Shown: piece after piece, positions 1 to 10,707 of the stretch | Layout: the number at the start of each line of letters is the position of its first letter | Position numbering within the stretch: position 1 is the stretch's first letter | Source: Spirochaetota bacterium | Lineage (GTDB): Bacteria; Spirochaetota; Brachyspiria; Brachyspirales; JACRPF01 | DNA: 64,000 nucleotides | NCBI GenBank assembly: GCA_016214035.1 | Contig: JACRPF010000009.1 | Location: forward strand, 1-64,000 | Direction: 5' to 3' | Position numbers and translations under genes: made by a program | The notes under the pieces: model-generated | What the model was told of the DNA's origin: nothing | Databases searched by the model: none | What the model saw: the letters and a program-made list of their open reading frames with translations, nothing else

Positions 1-86
1 CTGGAAAATTCCCACTTAAAATGCCTATTTTATTGAATTCGGTTTCATGATATCCTCATCCAATATTAATGCTTGGGAGGCATCGT

Positions 87-1253
87 ATGGAACAATCTTT
101 TCGCGATTGGATAAATCACAAACTTGATAACAAGTGGCATTGGCGTCAAAAGGACACCATCTCATTCTTTGATATCGGTGTTCTTCGGGCCGGATCATTC
201 GTAACGGCAAAAGCGGGGCAGGCCGGTGTTCGTAGCACCGGAACACTGCCCCGCCATGGTGTAAAGCGTGTGAATCGTATGTTGAAGAATCCACGCTTCA
301 CAAAAAACAAGATGCATGAAGCATCCATAACTAATTTTATCCGTCTGATAAAAAACTACAAGATGGCCATGCTTGTAATGGATTGGACCGAAATAAAAGG
401 CATACATTTATTGTGTATTTCCTTTGTAACCGATACCGGCCGAACTGTTCCGATTGTTTGGGATGGATATCGGGAAGGTCAAATGCCGGCATGTCAAAGC
501 CAAAACAAAATCGAAGAAAGTCTGATTTCAAAAGTACTTAATGAAATCCCATACACTACAAAGGTTATCGTCCTTGCTGACCGCGGATTTGATCGTGCAA
601 AATTCGCTGAATTTCTTGGGAATTATGGTCCGAATATATTTTATGTCATCCGGGCATCAAGCGATGCATATATCCATTGGCGCGGAAAAAGGTTACTGCT
701 TTCTGAAAATCTTGTCGCTAAGGGTGAATGGAAGAATTATGGATGGGTTAAATACAGTGATGAGCACCAGGTGCGAGTTCGTTTCTGTGCAACATGGGAT
801 GCCGACATGAAATCGCCATGGCTACTGATTACGAATATATCTGACGTGTCTGTCCAAACCATCGTTTCGTACTATGGAAAGCGCATGACGATCGAGGAAA
901 TGTTTAAGTCAATGAAAAACGAAGTCGTTGGGTTGAGCCTTAAATGTGTCCGGATTAAGGATATCGATCGGTGGCTCGTACTTTGTTTTGTGATAACGCT
1001 CTTACTCCAATTCGTCTGGGAGGTTGCACAATCCTGCGGGAACCGGGTACTTATTCGCGCTGAAGAGTCCTATACGCTTGCACGACACCGGCGGATTCAT
1101 GGTCATCGCCAACGGTGTTATTCAGTCTTTTATCTGATATTTATGTTGGTTAAGGATGATGCCATTGCGGTACATTTCCATCGAGGTAATTTTGTCAAGC
1201 TTTTAGTATTCTATCATCCCATCATCTATAACCGCACCTGTTCCTTTTTATGA
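87..1253 (+). mobile_element. IS4-family DDE transposase (IS element; right end runs into the neighbouring gene, ends not resolved)
   Basis: ORF with MDWTEIKG (D1), LADRGFDR (D2) and YYGKRMTIEEMFKSMK, which fits the IS4 Y-(2)-R-(3)-E-(6)-K signature exactly; GGGAGG 6 nt before ATG at 87. Confidence 0.9.
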
Positions 1254-2478
1254 TGTCGGCATACGCACGCGCGCTTTTTTTCACGACGCGTTTCCCGGTT
1301 TCCCGATCGACGCCGATAATGCCGAAGTGGGGGCCGAACCCGTGCGCCCATTCGAAGTTGTCGAGATTTGACCAGTAGAAATAACCGCGCACATCCGCGC
1401 CGTCATTCCGTGCCCGCGCCGTCTCGGCTATATGACGCCGGATGAAATCCGCACGCCACGTTTCATCGTCGGTGGCGATCCCGTTCTCGGTGATGTAAAT
1501 CGGTACATCAAGCTTATGGCGGAGCATATTGATGAAATGATATAAACCTTCGGGATATTCCGTCCAGCCCATCTGCGTAACGCGTTCTTTGCCGGTCTTC
1601 GTGTATGTTCCTGCGATATCCGTTATGCGTACATATTTGCGTGTATAGTAGTTCAGCCCGATGAAGTCGCTCGTGTCTTTGATCGATTCATCATGTTCGA
1701 GTCCGACGGGAGGACGTATGGTGCCGGTGCGTATCGCGTCGATGAACGAGCGGTTCAGCATCCAGTCAGCGAACGCGGCGGCGATGCGGTCAAGCGGATT
1801 ATACCGGTTCCGCGGCTCCATGTACATGCAGTGATGTACCAGCCCCGCCTTGCAGGAAGGGTCTTCATCTTTCAGAATGTGATAACACGATGCATGTGCG
1901 TGGATGAGATTCCGCAGTACGCCGATCGCTTTCGGCAGGCTCACTCGTGCGGGCGGGAATTCGCTGGTGAAATATGACTGCAGCGTATACACCGTGGGTT
2001 CATTGATCGTGTTCCAGAAGCGGATCTTCCCTTTGTATTCACGCGCGATGAGCGACACGAAGTCTTTGTAGTATTTCAGATTCTCGCGCCGCTCAAAGCC
2101 GCCCCTCTCCGCGAACCACATGGGCAGTGTGAAATGAAATGTCGTGACAAACGGTTCAAGCTTCAGTTTTATGAGCGCGTCGATTACCCGGTGATAATGT
2201 GTTACGGCATCACGGCTCAGCGTTGTCGGTTTGTCGGGAAAGAAACGGCTCCATTCCAGCGATATGCGGTGCGCGTTGTGTCCGAGCTTTTTTAAAAGCC
2301 GGAAGTCTTCGGCGTATCGCCGGTAATGATCGCAGGCGCTGCCGGACCTGTCGCCGTTCTTTATCGTGCCGGTGATCTGCTCGAACGCCCACCACTGATT
2401 TTTATCATTGCCGCCTTCAACCTGATGCGCCGCTGAGGCCGCCCCCCAGAGAAAGTCTTTCGGAAATGATGTTTTCAT
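1222..2478 (-). CDS. Glycoside hydrolase family 1 (beta-glucosidase-like)
   Basis: FLWGAASAAHQVEGG N-terminus, NTINEPTV acid/base motif, YITENGIA nucleophile motif. Confidence 0.95.
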   Translation of the reverse strand: MKTSFPKDFLWGAASAAHQVEGGNDKNQWWAFEQITGTIKNGDRSGSACDHYRRYAEDFRLLKKLGHNAHRISLEWSRFFPDKPTTLSRDAVTHYHRVIDALIKLKLEPFVTTFHFTLPMWFAERGGFERRENLKYYKDFVSLIAREYKGKIRFWNTINEPTVYTLQSYFTSEFPPARVSLPKAIGVLRNLIHAHASCYHILKDEDPSCKAGLVHHCMYMEPRNRYNPLDRIAAAFADWMLNRSFIDAIRTGTIRPPVGLEHDESIKDTSDFIGLNYYTRKYVRITDIAGTYTKTGKERVTQMGWTEYPEGLYHFINMLRHKLDVPIYITENGIATDDETWRADFIRRHIAETARARNDGADVRGYFYWSNLDNFEWAHGFGPHFGIIGVDRETGKRVVKKSARAYADIIKRNRCGYR

Positions 2479-3263
2479 ATCGGGGTCTCCCGGCGGTATA
2501 TTTTCCGGTATGCTCCCGGCGTTGAGCGCATATGCATGCGGAACGTCCTTGAAAAGTGTACATCGCCGGAGAATCCTGTTTCCCGTGCTATCGCCGATAC
2601 CGGTTTCGACGTATGGGACAGCAGCAGCGTCGATGCTTCGATGCGCCGCCTGATGATGAATCGCTTCGGCGATATGCCGAATGTTTTCGTGAATTCATTC
2701 GAGAAATAATTCGGTTCCAGCGGCATCAGTGCCGCCAGTGACGGTATGTCGAGTTCCTCCGCGAGATGCGCATCGATATGCGCGAGTACCGGAAAAAAGC
2801 GCCGCACGCCTTTTTTCTCACGGGCGCCGGTGAAGAACGGCGCGAGCAGTGTGTGGATGGCACCGGATGATGCGAGCCGGGCATCGAGTTTCATCGAGCG
2901 GTGATGCGCGATAATCGTTTTGCACGCACGTCGTACCTGTTCGCTGTCCGCCGGTGTACATGATAACGGTGTGTCGTACAGCGAAAGCATGTCGATGCCG
3001 GACGGATCGTGCATGGAGCAGTGTATCCAGTAATGCGTCATCGTACCCGTGCATGCTGCGCTGTAAAGCCGGAACGCCGGCAGAAGGTGCATGGTGCCGG
3101 GAACGAGCTTTATGATGCCGCCGTTTTTGACGCGGATGGATGCTTCGCCTTCGGTGATGAAGTAGAGGCGGTTGTGCGGATAGGGGAATGAATGTCTGCT
3201 CCAGCGCGAATCAACCGTGGTGTATCCGGCGTCGTCGATACTGATGTCGAATCCTTTCATCAT
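2475..3263 (-). CDS. AraC-family transcriptional regulator
   Basis: C-terminal double HTH (PSLAALMPLEPNYFSNEFTKTFGISPKRFIIRRRI..VSAIARETGFSGDVHFSRTFR); overlaps GH1 start by 4 bp. Confidence 0.92.
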   Translation of the reverse strand: MMKGFDISIDDAGYTTVDSRWSRHSFPYPHNRLYFITEGEASIRVKNGGIIKLVPGTMHLLPAFRLYSAACTGTMTHYWIHCSMHDPSGIDMLSLYDTPLSCTPADSEQVRRACKTIIAHHRSMKLDARLASSGAIHTLLAPFFTGAREKKGVRRFFPVLAHIDAHLAEELDIPSLAALMPLEPNYFSNEFTKTFGISPKRFIIRRRIEASTLLLSHTSKPVSAIARETGFSGDVHFSRTFRMHMRSTPGAYRKIYRRETPI

Positions 3264-3423
3264 TGCACTCGCAGCGTACTCCGCAAAGTATATCGTAAAA
3301 AGTGCTGTCTGTACATGGCCGACCCGGACATGCCGGCAGTGAAAATGTTAAGACAATAAGTAAATTGTGCCGCCATTTGCGGGAAAGATGGGTGATTATA
3401 TAATGGAAACAACGGGAGCAATT

Positions 3424-5139
3424 ATGAGACAACCGAATATCATCTTCGTTCTCACCGATGATCAGGGCTACGGCGACCTCGGCTGTACCGGCAATCCGGT
3501 TGTGAAAACCCCCGCCATCGACGCGTTCGCCTCCGAAAGCATACGGTTCACCAATTATCATGTGGGTCCCACGTGTGCACCGACGCGCAGCGGTATCATG
3601 ACCGGCCATTACGCGAATTCCACCGGCGTATGGCACACAGTAGGCGGCAGATCGCTTCTGCGCGGCAACGAAACGACGATTGCCGATGTGTTCGCACAGA
3701 ACGGCTACCGTACGGGGCTTTTCGGCAAATGGCATCTCGGCGACAATTATCCGTATCGACCGCAGGACCGCGGGTTTCAGGAAACGGTCACGCACGGCGG
3801 CGGCGGTATATCGCAGACGCCCGATTTCTGGGGTAACGATTATTTCAACGATACGTATCTGGTCAACGGTGTGCCGGAGAAATTCGAAGGCTATTGCACC
3901 GACGTCTGGTTCCGTGAGGCGATACGTTTTATTGATAAGAATCGCGCAAAGCCGTTTCTCTGTTTCATCACACCCAATGCACCGCACACGCCGTGGAACG
4001 TGGACCCCAAATACAGTTCGCCGTATCGCGGAAAAGTATCCGACGACCGCGCGGACTTCTACGGTATGATAACGAATATCGATGAGAACTTTGCGCTGCT
4101 CAGGACGAAGCTCAGGGAGCTCGACATCGAGGACAACACGATACTGATATTCTCAACTGATAATGGGACAGCATGCGCCGATAAGGATATGTATACCGCG
4201 GGACTTCGCGGCGTGAAAGGCAGCGAGTATGACGGCGGTCACCGCGTGCCGTTCTTCATACGCTGGGCTGACGGCGGTCTTGTTGCGCCGCGTGATATCG
4301 ACACGCTTGTTGCCAACATAGACTTTATGCCGACGTTCATGGAATTGTGCGGCATCGACTCGGGCAACTATGCGCATCTGGGCTTGCACGGGACTTCTTT
4401 CAGGACGCTGCTTACCGATGAACATCCGGCATGGAGCGAACGCGTGATCGTCACCGATTCGCAGCGGCTCGTACAGCCGGTGAAATGGAAACAATCCGCG
4501 GTGATGACCGACCGCTGGCGTCTGATTAACGGCAGCGAATTGTACGACATCATCGCCGACCGCGGACAGACGAACGATGTTGCGGCGGCGCATCCCGACG
4601 TTGTGGCGAAGCTGCGCCGTGAGTATGATGCGTGGTGGGATATCGTCTCCAAACAGTTTGACGATGAAATACCGATACCGGTTGGAAATGACGACAGGTC
4701 GGTGAATCTTACCTGCCACGACTGGCGCACCGAGACGGGTCACATCGCATATCATCAGGGCATGATACGCCGCGGCGAGGGGAGCACCGGATATTTCGAG
4801 ATAGACGTACTGCGTGAAGGGACGTATATTATTGAACTTCGCCGCTGGCCCAAAGAGGACGGACACGGCATAACCAAGGCGAACACCGATGCCGATTATC
4901 GGAAGGATGCCATCGCCGAACGCTGGCGGGAATATTATACCGGCGGTAAAGCGCTCGCGTTCCGTTACGCATCACTTACCGTCTGCGGGAGGACTCGGAC
5001 AGCTGAAATACCGGAGAACGCGTCGTCTGCTGTGTTCACGGTAACCCTGCCGCAGGGAAGAACACACCTCGACGCACGATTCATCGCCTCCGAATCGCTC
5101 GTGCGGGGCGCATATTACGTGTCTGTCATCCGGGTGTAA
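3424..5139 (+). CDS. Sulfatase (arylsulfatase family, Cys-type)
   Basis: NIIFVLTDDQGYGDLGC metal site and CAPTRSGIMTGHY (C-x-P-x-R formylglycine motif); start at MRQPNIIF with GGGAG upstream. Confidence 0.93.
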   Translation: MRQPNIIFVLTDDQGYGDLGCTGNPVVKTPAIDAFASESIRFTNYHVGPTCAPTRSGIMTGHYANSTGVWHTVGGRSLLRGNETTIADVFAQNGYRTGLFGKWHLGDNYPYRPQDRGFQETVTHGGGGISQTPDFWGNDYFNDTYLVNGVPEKFEGYCTDVWFREAIRFIDKNRAKPFLCFITPNAPHTPWNVDPKYSSPYRGKVSDDRADFYGMITNIDENFALLRTKLRELDIEDNTILIFSTDNGTACADKDMYTAGLRGVKGSEYDGGHRVPFFIRWADGGLVAPRDIDTLVANIDFMPTFMELCGIDSGNYAHLGLHGTSFRTLLTDEHPAWSERVIVTDSQRLVQPVKWKQSAVMTDRWRLINGSELYDIIADRGQTNDVAAAHPDVVAKLRREYDAWWDIVSKQFDDEIPIPVGNDDRSVNLTCHDWRTETGHIAYHQGMIRRGEGSTGYFEIDVLREGTYIIELRRWPKEDGHGITKANTDADYRKDAIAERWREYYTGGKALAFRYASLTVCGRTRTAEIPENASSAVFTVTLPQGRTHLDARFIASESLVRGAYYVSVIRV

Positions 5140-5229
5140 CTGCGATACTACTGCATCGCATCCGGTCCGCTGGATTTTTAACCGGAGCGTGGTATACTCA
5201 TCTGAACATTCAAGAGCAGTGAGGCTATC

Positions 5230-6093
5230 ATGCAAACAACAATCGCAAACAAAACAATAACGGTCGTCGCCGATGAGAAGGGCGGAGAACTGATGAGCAT
5301 CAAGGCGGGCGGCATCGAATATCTCTGGCAGGGCGATCCCGCGGTATGGCCGCGCCGTTCACCGGTGCTTTTTCCGGTCATCGGCAACTGTCCGGACGGG
5401 GCATTCCGTTATCGCGGCGAATCATACGCCATCCCCAATCACGGATTCGCGCGCGATATGATGTTCAAACGCACCGCGAATACCGACGAGAGCGTGACGT
5501 TCACACTCGTGAGTGACGCTTCGACAAAAAAGCAATATCCGTTCGATTTTTCATTCGGCGTCACCTATCGTCTCGACGCTTTCTCCGTGATCACCGATTA
5601 CACGGTTACGAACACCGGACGCGACATAATGTACTTCTCGGTGGGCGGACACGCGGGTTTCAATACGCCGCTTGTCGCCGGCGAGACGAAAGAGGATTTC
5701 GACATCCTTTTTGAAAAAGAGGAGACCGCATCACGCCGTTACCTCTGCAAGGCGAACACGGCGGAGAACAATGACGAAGCGTTCACCGGAGCGCTCATCC
5801 GCATTACGAAAGATACGTTCGCCAAAGGCGCGCTCGCGTTCGCCAACCTCATGTCGCGGAGAATATCACTGGTGTCGCGAAAGTCGAATCACGGCATAAC
5901 GCTTGTGTTCGATGAGTTTCCGTTTTTCGGCATCTGGTCGCCGTCGGCGGAAGCGTCGTTCATCTGCCTCGAACCGTGGCACGGCATCATGCAGCGCACC
6001 GACGCCTCGCCCGATATCACCGTGAAAGAGGGGATACGCATGCTTGAGCCGGGCAAGACGTTCACCACGAGTTACCGTATCATCGTTTTCTAA
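5230..6093 (+). CDS. Aldose 1-epimerase-like (galactose mutarotase-like fold, LacX-type)
   Basis: ISIKAGGIEYLWQGDPAVWPRRSPVLFPVIG..; C-terminal FICLEPWHGI motif. Confidence 0.85.
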   Translation: MQTTIANKTITVVADEKGGELMSIKAGGIEYLWQGDPAVWPRRSPVLFPVIGNCPDGAFRYRGESYAIPNHGFARDMMFKRTANTDESVTFTLVSDASTKKQYPFDFSFGVTYRLDAFSVITDYTVTNTGRDIMYFSVGGHAGFNTPLVAGETKEDFDILFEKEETASRRYLCKANTAENNDEAFTGALIRITKDTFAKGALAFANLMSRRISLVSRKSNHGITLVFDEFPFFGIWSPSAEASFICLEPWHGIMQRTDASPDITVKEGIRMLEPGKTFTTSYRIIVF

Positions 6094-6117
6094 TCCGAAG
6101 ACACGGAGGAATACGCC

Positions 6118-6654
6118 ATGAAATCTGCATCAATCGATCCTGAATTACTTCGTGCCGCGATGCGATCGTCAAAACTGTTCCGCTATCTCACGCCGGCCGA
6201 GGATGAAAAGATACTCCAGCGGGCGCAGATACTGGAATGCGACAAAGGCGAGAAGATTATCCGTGAACACGACGCGAGCGACTGTCTGTATCTGGTGGTG
6301 AAAGGAAGCGTATCCGTGAGCGTCAATGAGAAGAACAAGGAAGTGTACATCTGCACGCTGGGCGAGGGCGATGTGTTCGGCGAGGCGGCACTCTTCGTGA
6401 ACCTCAAACGCACGGCGAACGTCGCGTCCACTGACGACGGGACCATGGTGCTTCGCATCGTCAGAAGCGATTTCATGCTGTATCTGCGCGAGGAGCCCGG
6501 TGCCGGCATCAAGGTGCTTTTCATGATAATCTACAGCCTCATCACGAAGATGCGTGAGGCGAACCTTGAGCTCGCGTTCGAAAGAAAAGACGACGCGGGT
6601 CAGGACGATGTGGATGCGCTTTTAAAGGATTATCTGTCGGGAAAGTCGTCGTAA
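6118..6654 (+). CDS. Cyclic nucleotide-binding domain protein, no HTH
   Basis: Classic cNMP-binding beta-roll pattern (GEKIIREHDASDCLYLVVKGSVSVSV..LGEGDVFGEAALFVNLKRTANV); only 178 aa. Confidence 0.88.
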   Translation: MKSASIDPELLRAAMRSSKLFRYLTPAEDEKILQRAQILECDKGEKIIREHDASDCLYLVVKGSVSVSVNEKNKEVYICTLGEGDVFGEAALFVNLKRTANVASTDDGTMVLRIVRSDFMLYLREEPGAGIKVLFMIIYSLITKMREANLELAFERKDDAGQDDVDALLKDYLSGKSS

Positions 6655-6759
6655 CGGGATTCAGCGGATGAGTCCATTTGCTGCAATGGATCCGAAGTGA
6701 TTGACAAAATTATCGTTCGCTGTAGGATTGGGATATCATCATATATTGAGCGGTGCGTG

Positions 6760-7794
6760 ATGCGTACTATCGGCTGCATATTCATCTTAGTGCTTATCTG
6801 CTGCGGCTTAACCAGCGGTGTCACCATCGGTATAGCCGAAGTTCTCGGAAATGAGTCGGTGAGCGACGATGAACGGAAGACGGTTACCGCGCGTGTAGTT
6901 CAGAATATGAAGCTCGGAACGGCGGTAATGATCGATGTCGGATCGCTCAGCGATTACCGCGTGGAAGGCGCCGATGCGAAGAGCGCATTCCGTGAGATGC
7001 GCCGGCAGCGTCAGACCGATTATTGCTACACACACCGCATTGTAAACGACGGAACATCGTATCGATATGCGGTGAATGTCATCGACTGTGAATCGGTCGT
7101 GAGCGTTTTCAAAAAGCAGTATTCATTCACGTCGCTCGATGCGCTTGCAGCCGCTCTTTCGTCGATGCGGCGCGAGATAGCTTCGCGGATGAATCTCGGA
7201 AAGACGTCATATCAGGAGGCCCGGGAACGTCTTTCTCAGCCGCCTGAGACATGGGACAGTGCATGTACGAATGCGGTTGCCGAACTTGATGATTTGGAAC
7301 GAAGTCTGCTCTATTCTACCATGAAGCGGCCATGGTCTACCTATTCCACCTTAAATACATTAGTTGGTTTCGGCATAGCCTCATATGCGCAAGGTGATAT
7401 ACTCGGCGGTGTGATAATAACACTGCTGCATGCCGGGACGGTGGGCAGTGCTTTGTATGTTGCATATTACCTACGTCCGTTGGCGGAGGATCACCTCATC
7501 CAAAGCATGTCTGGTGGGTATTTTGAATCGAATACATATGAAAGCGCATATGAAGCATACACCAGGGAAATGGGCACCGCATCGACATATCTTGCTATTG
7601 CCTTGGTGGCCGGATTATCGGGATATATTATTGGCGTAATCGCGCCGATCATTTTTGCGGAATCGTACAACGGCAAACTTCACGAACTATTGAAACCTGT
7701 TCCATCCGTTTTCTCACACATCGGAGCGAACACAACACCATATTGCTGCATAACTCCCACGAGCATGCGGCTTGGATTATCATATGCGTTTTAA
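6760..7794 (+). CDS. Secreted/membrane protein of unknown function (N-terminal signal, C-terminal hydrophobic segments; possibly P13-like)
   Basis: Signal-like MRTIGCIFILVLICCGLTSG; several hydrophobic stretches in the second half. Confidence 0.6.
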   Translation: MRTIGCIFILVLICCGLTSGVTIGIAEVLGNESVSDDERKTVTARVVQNMKLGTAVMIDVGSLSDYRVEGADAKSAFREMRRQRQTDYCYTHRIVNDGTSYRYAVNVIDCESVVSVFKKQYSFTSLDALAAALSSMRREIASRMNLGKTSYQEARERLSQPPETWDSACTNAVAELDDLERSLLYSTMKRPWSTYSTLNTLVGFGIASYAQGDILGGVIITLLHAGTVGSALYVAYYLRPLAEDHLIQSMSGGYFESNTYESAYEAYTREMGTASTYLAIALVAGLSGYIIGVIAPIIFAESYNGKLHELLKPVPSVFSHIGANTTPYCCITPTSMRLGLSYAF

Positions 7795-8086
7795 GCGGTC
7801 TATGGGAAAAGGGTCTATTATCTCGATGTTTGCCGTAGGTGCTGCCGTTTGCCTAGTAATCGCATGCTCAAGTGTGCGCCCATTTATGGCAACAGAACGT
7901 CCGCTTGGAAAGAAAATTGGAACCGCAGAAACAACCTTCCTGTTCGGCATTCCGCTTGATGATAATAATACCGGCATATTCAAAGCCGCAAAAAACGGCG
8001 GAATAACGCACATTGCGACTGTTGATGTAAAAGATACATGGTGGCTTATCGGCGGCACACGTCGCTACACCGTCACCGGTGAATAA
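7784..8086 (+). CDS. TRL-like family small lipoprotein (copy 1)
   Basis: Lipobox-like VIACSS; GKKIGTAETTFLFGIPLDDNNTGIFKAAKNGGITHIATVDVKD...YTVTGE resembles the TRL-like family. Confidence 0.7.
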   Translation: MRFKRSMGKGSIISMFAVGAAVCLVIACSSVRPFMATERPLGKKIGTAETTFLFGIPLDDNNTGIFKAAKNGGITHIATVDVKDTWWLIGGTRRYTVTGE

Positions 8087-8101
8087 TAAGGAGATGACCG
8101 C

Positions 8102-8398
8102 ATGCTGAGAAAACTATCGTTTCTGCTTTCGGCAATACTGATGATGACGATTCTGGGGTGCGCCTCAATACGTCCTTTTACGGCCACGGCAAATCCTGTC
8201 GGCAAGAAAGTAGGCGTTGCGCAGGCCAGTCATCTGTGGCTTCCGATTTTTCCCATTCCAATCCCGCTTGATGAGAATGACACCGGCATCCAGAAGGCGG
8301 CTCAAAGCGCGGGGATCACCAGAATATCAACTATTGACGTGAAATTCTACTGGTGGGTATTCGGCTGGACGGAATATACGATCGTCACCGGCGAGTAA
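8102..8398 (+). CDS. TRL-like family small lipoprotein (copy 2)
   Basis: Lipobox-like ILGCAS; clear paralogue of the preceding ORF; AAGGAGATGACCGC upstream of ATG. Confidence 0.72.
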   Translation: MLRKLSFLLSAILMMTILGCASIRPFTATANPVGKKVGVAQASHLWLPIFPIPIPLDENDTGIQKAAQSAGITRISTIDVKFYWWVFGWTEYTIVTGE

Positions 8399-8458
8399 TC
8401 TGATCTTCCTCACTTCCGGTATTTTTTGTTCATCAGTACGACGCTGACATCCTCATTA

Positions 8459-8703
8459 TTCGCGCGCACGGCGAATGTCACCTCAACGGACGACGGCACC
8501 ATGGTGCTCCGTATCGTCAGGAGCGACTTCATGCTGTACCTGCGCGAGTAGCCCGGTGCCGGCGTCAAGTTGCTTTTCAAGATAATATACAGTCTCATTA
8601 CGATGGTGCGCGAGGCGAACCTGGAACTCGCTTATGAACGGTAGGATGATGCGGGTCAGGACGATGTTGACGCGTTAGTAACGCATTGTCTTTCGGAGAA
8701 CGG
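8459..8703 (+). pseudogene. Decayed 3' half of a cyclic nucleotide-binding gene, paralogous to 6118..6654
   Basis: Reads FARTANVTSTDDGTMVLRIVRSDFMLYLRE*PGAGVKLLFKIIYSLITMVREANLELAYER*DDAGQDDVDAL; collinear with the intact gene, with in-frame TAG at 8549 and 8642. Confidence 0.88.
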
Positions 8704-8811
8704 TGCGAAGAAGGAACCATATTCCCGAAACTGATACCGGCAGTCGTTGCAGTTTACGCGGAAAAAGCTATAATTATATCGCGTTTATTCTGCCTGCAAT
8801 GGAAATCCGAG

Positions 8812-10656
8812 ATGACACCCATCAATGACAGCCCGAAAAAACAGAAAATGATCCGACGGATATTCTCATACGCTGTCCGTGAGCGGGGTGTCTTTATTGC
8901 CGGGCTTATTGTCTGTCTGCTGCTGTCGCTGGTAAGCGTGCTGCTGCCGCTCATCGGACAGTTCGCGATTGCGTTGACCGGCGGTAAACCGATAGGCATT
9001 TTTGATCATATCCCGTTCATCCGGGATCTGATTAACGCGGGTTTTTCAAAATCCATGGCCGAAGACATGATTATTTCAAAACGGATTTCACGCCAGTTTA
9101 TCGCGCTTCTGATCCTCGGCGGTGTGTATATCGTTTCGAAAACGCTGCTCGATCTTTTCAGAAGTTATCTCATGACACTTCTGGCGAACCGCACGGTGAT
9201 GGCGATACGGGGCGCCATGGTGAAAAGCCTCACCCATTCTCCGCTTTCGTATTTCAAGCGCGTGAAGGAAGGCGAGCTCATCAGCCGCATACAGAACGAT
9301 ACGATGATGATTGAGAATTTTCTCTACGGGACACTGCCGTCGATAATCAATGATCCGCTGGTGTTCCTTCTGACGCTCGGTATTCTTTTTACGCTCAGCT
9401 GGAAGCTCACGCTTGTGGGCCTTATTCTGGTTCCGGTGATCGCGTATTTTATCTGGCTTATCGGCAGTTACCTCGGGCGGATGATACATAAACTGCAGGA
9501 GAACATGGCGCAGTATACGGCCATGATGCAGCAGATCATATTCGGCATCGAGGCGATCAAGATATTCTCGAAAGAGGAAGCGGAACATAGGAACTTCGTC
9601 AAGGCAACCGATGTCTATGTGGCGACCAATAAAAAGGTGATACTGCTGAACGCTGCCTCGCGCCCCACGGCCGAATTTCTGCTCATGTTTTCGGCGGTGG
9701 GCATGATCGCGTACGGCGGCTATCTTGTGTTTATCAAGGAGATTCCGTTTGAATTTCTGTGGGGCTTCATCCTTTTCCTGCTGAACGTAGGCCAGCCGGT
9801 GCGGGGGCTTTCCGATATCTATGTGAACGTAAAAAAGGCGCAGGCGGCGGCGGAACGCGTATTCGAGATCGTCGATCTTCCCAGCGAGCACCTCAACGAC
9901 GAATCGCTTGCTGACCTTAAAGAACCCAAGGGGAAGATCGTATTCAACAAGGTCCGTTTTTCCTACAACCCCGGGGATGAGTTCAAACTCGGCCCCGTGT
10001 CATTCACCGTGCGGCCGGGCGAAGTTGCCGCGTTCGTGGGACCCTCGGGCGGAGGCAAAACGACCATCGTTAACCTCATACCCAAGCTCATTACGCCGAC
10101 GGCGGGTCAGATCCTGTATGACGGGAGCGACATTGCGGGACTGCGGACAAAGGGCATACGCGAGACTATCGGTATGGTTGCGCAGGAGAATATACTGTTC
10201 TACGGGTCGATCGAGGAAAACATACGCTACGGGCGCGCCGATGTGCCCCGCGCGAAGGTAATCGAGGCCGCACGCATCGCGCATGCGCACGAGTTCATTA
10301 TCGCGCTTCCCAAGGGCTATGACACCGTATTGGGTGAGCGGGGGCTCACACTCTCAGGCGGCCAGCGCCAGCGTGTCGCACTCGCCCGCGCCGTGATACG
10401 CGAGCCGAAAATACTCATACTCGACGAAGCTACGAGCGCACTCGATACCGAGAGCGAGCATTATATTCAGCAGGCGCTCGCATCGATCGTGCATCGGCAG
10501 ACGACGTTCATCATCGCACACCGGCTTTCCACCGTGAAGAATGCCGATTGCATCTATGTCATTGAGCAGGGCAAGATCGTCGAATCGGGAACGCATGCAC
10601 AGCTTATGAAAAAAAGCGGGCGCTATAAGAATCTGTACAGTCTTCAATTCGTATAG
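8812..10656 (+). CDS. ABC transporter, fused permease-ATPase (MsbA/lipid-exporter type)
   Basis: TM domain plus Walker A GPSGGGKTT, signature LSGGQRQRVALARA, Walker B ILILDEATSALD. Confidence 0.93.
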   Translation: MTPINDSPKKQKMIRRIFSYAVRERGVFIAGLIVCLLLSLVSVLLPLIGQFAIALTGGKPIGIFDHIPFIRDLINAGFSKSMAEDMIISKRISRQFIALLILGGVYIVSKTLLDLFRSYLMTLLANRTVMAIRGAMVKSLTHSPLSYFKRVKEGELISRIQNDTMMIENFLYGTLPSIINDPLVFLLTLGILFTLSWKLTLVGLILVPVIAYFIWLIGSYLGRMIHKLQENMAQYTAMMQQIIFGIEAIKIFSKEEAEHRNFVKATDVYVATNKKVILLNAASRPTAEFLLMFSAVGMIAYGGYLVFIKEIPFEFLWGFILFLLNVGQPVRGLSDIYVNVKKAQAAAERVFEIVDLPSEHLNDESLADLKEPKGKIVFNKVRFSYNPGDEFKLGPVSFTVRPGEVAAFVGPSGGGKTTIVNLIPKLITPTAGQILYDGSDIAGLRTKGIRETIGMVAQENILFYGSIEENIRYGRADVPRAKVIEAARIAHAHEFIIALPKGYDTVLGERGLTLSGGQRQRVALARAVIREPKILILDEATSALDTESEHYIQQALASIVHRQTTFIIAHRLSTVKNADCIYVIEQGKIVESGTHAQLMKKSGRYKNLYSLQFV

Positions 10657-10707
10657 CGCGGGCCGTCACGCATTTGCGAGACGGCTGATTTGCTGTATAC
10701 TGTATCC

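Noticed and set aside
3211-3987. 258-aa minus-strand ORF
   Set aside because: Antisense to the sulfatase N-terminus and its promoter region
8549-8644. Stop-codon (TAG) recoding in the cNMP-like segment
   Set aside because: Only this fragment has in-frame TAGs and it lacks the 5' half; a pseudogene is simpler
9088-9891. 267-aa minus-strand ORF
   Set aside because: Antisense to the ABC transporter; no recognisable motifs
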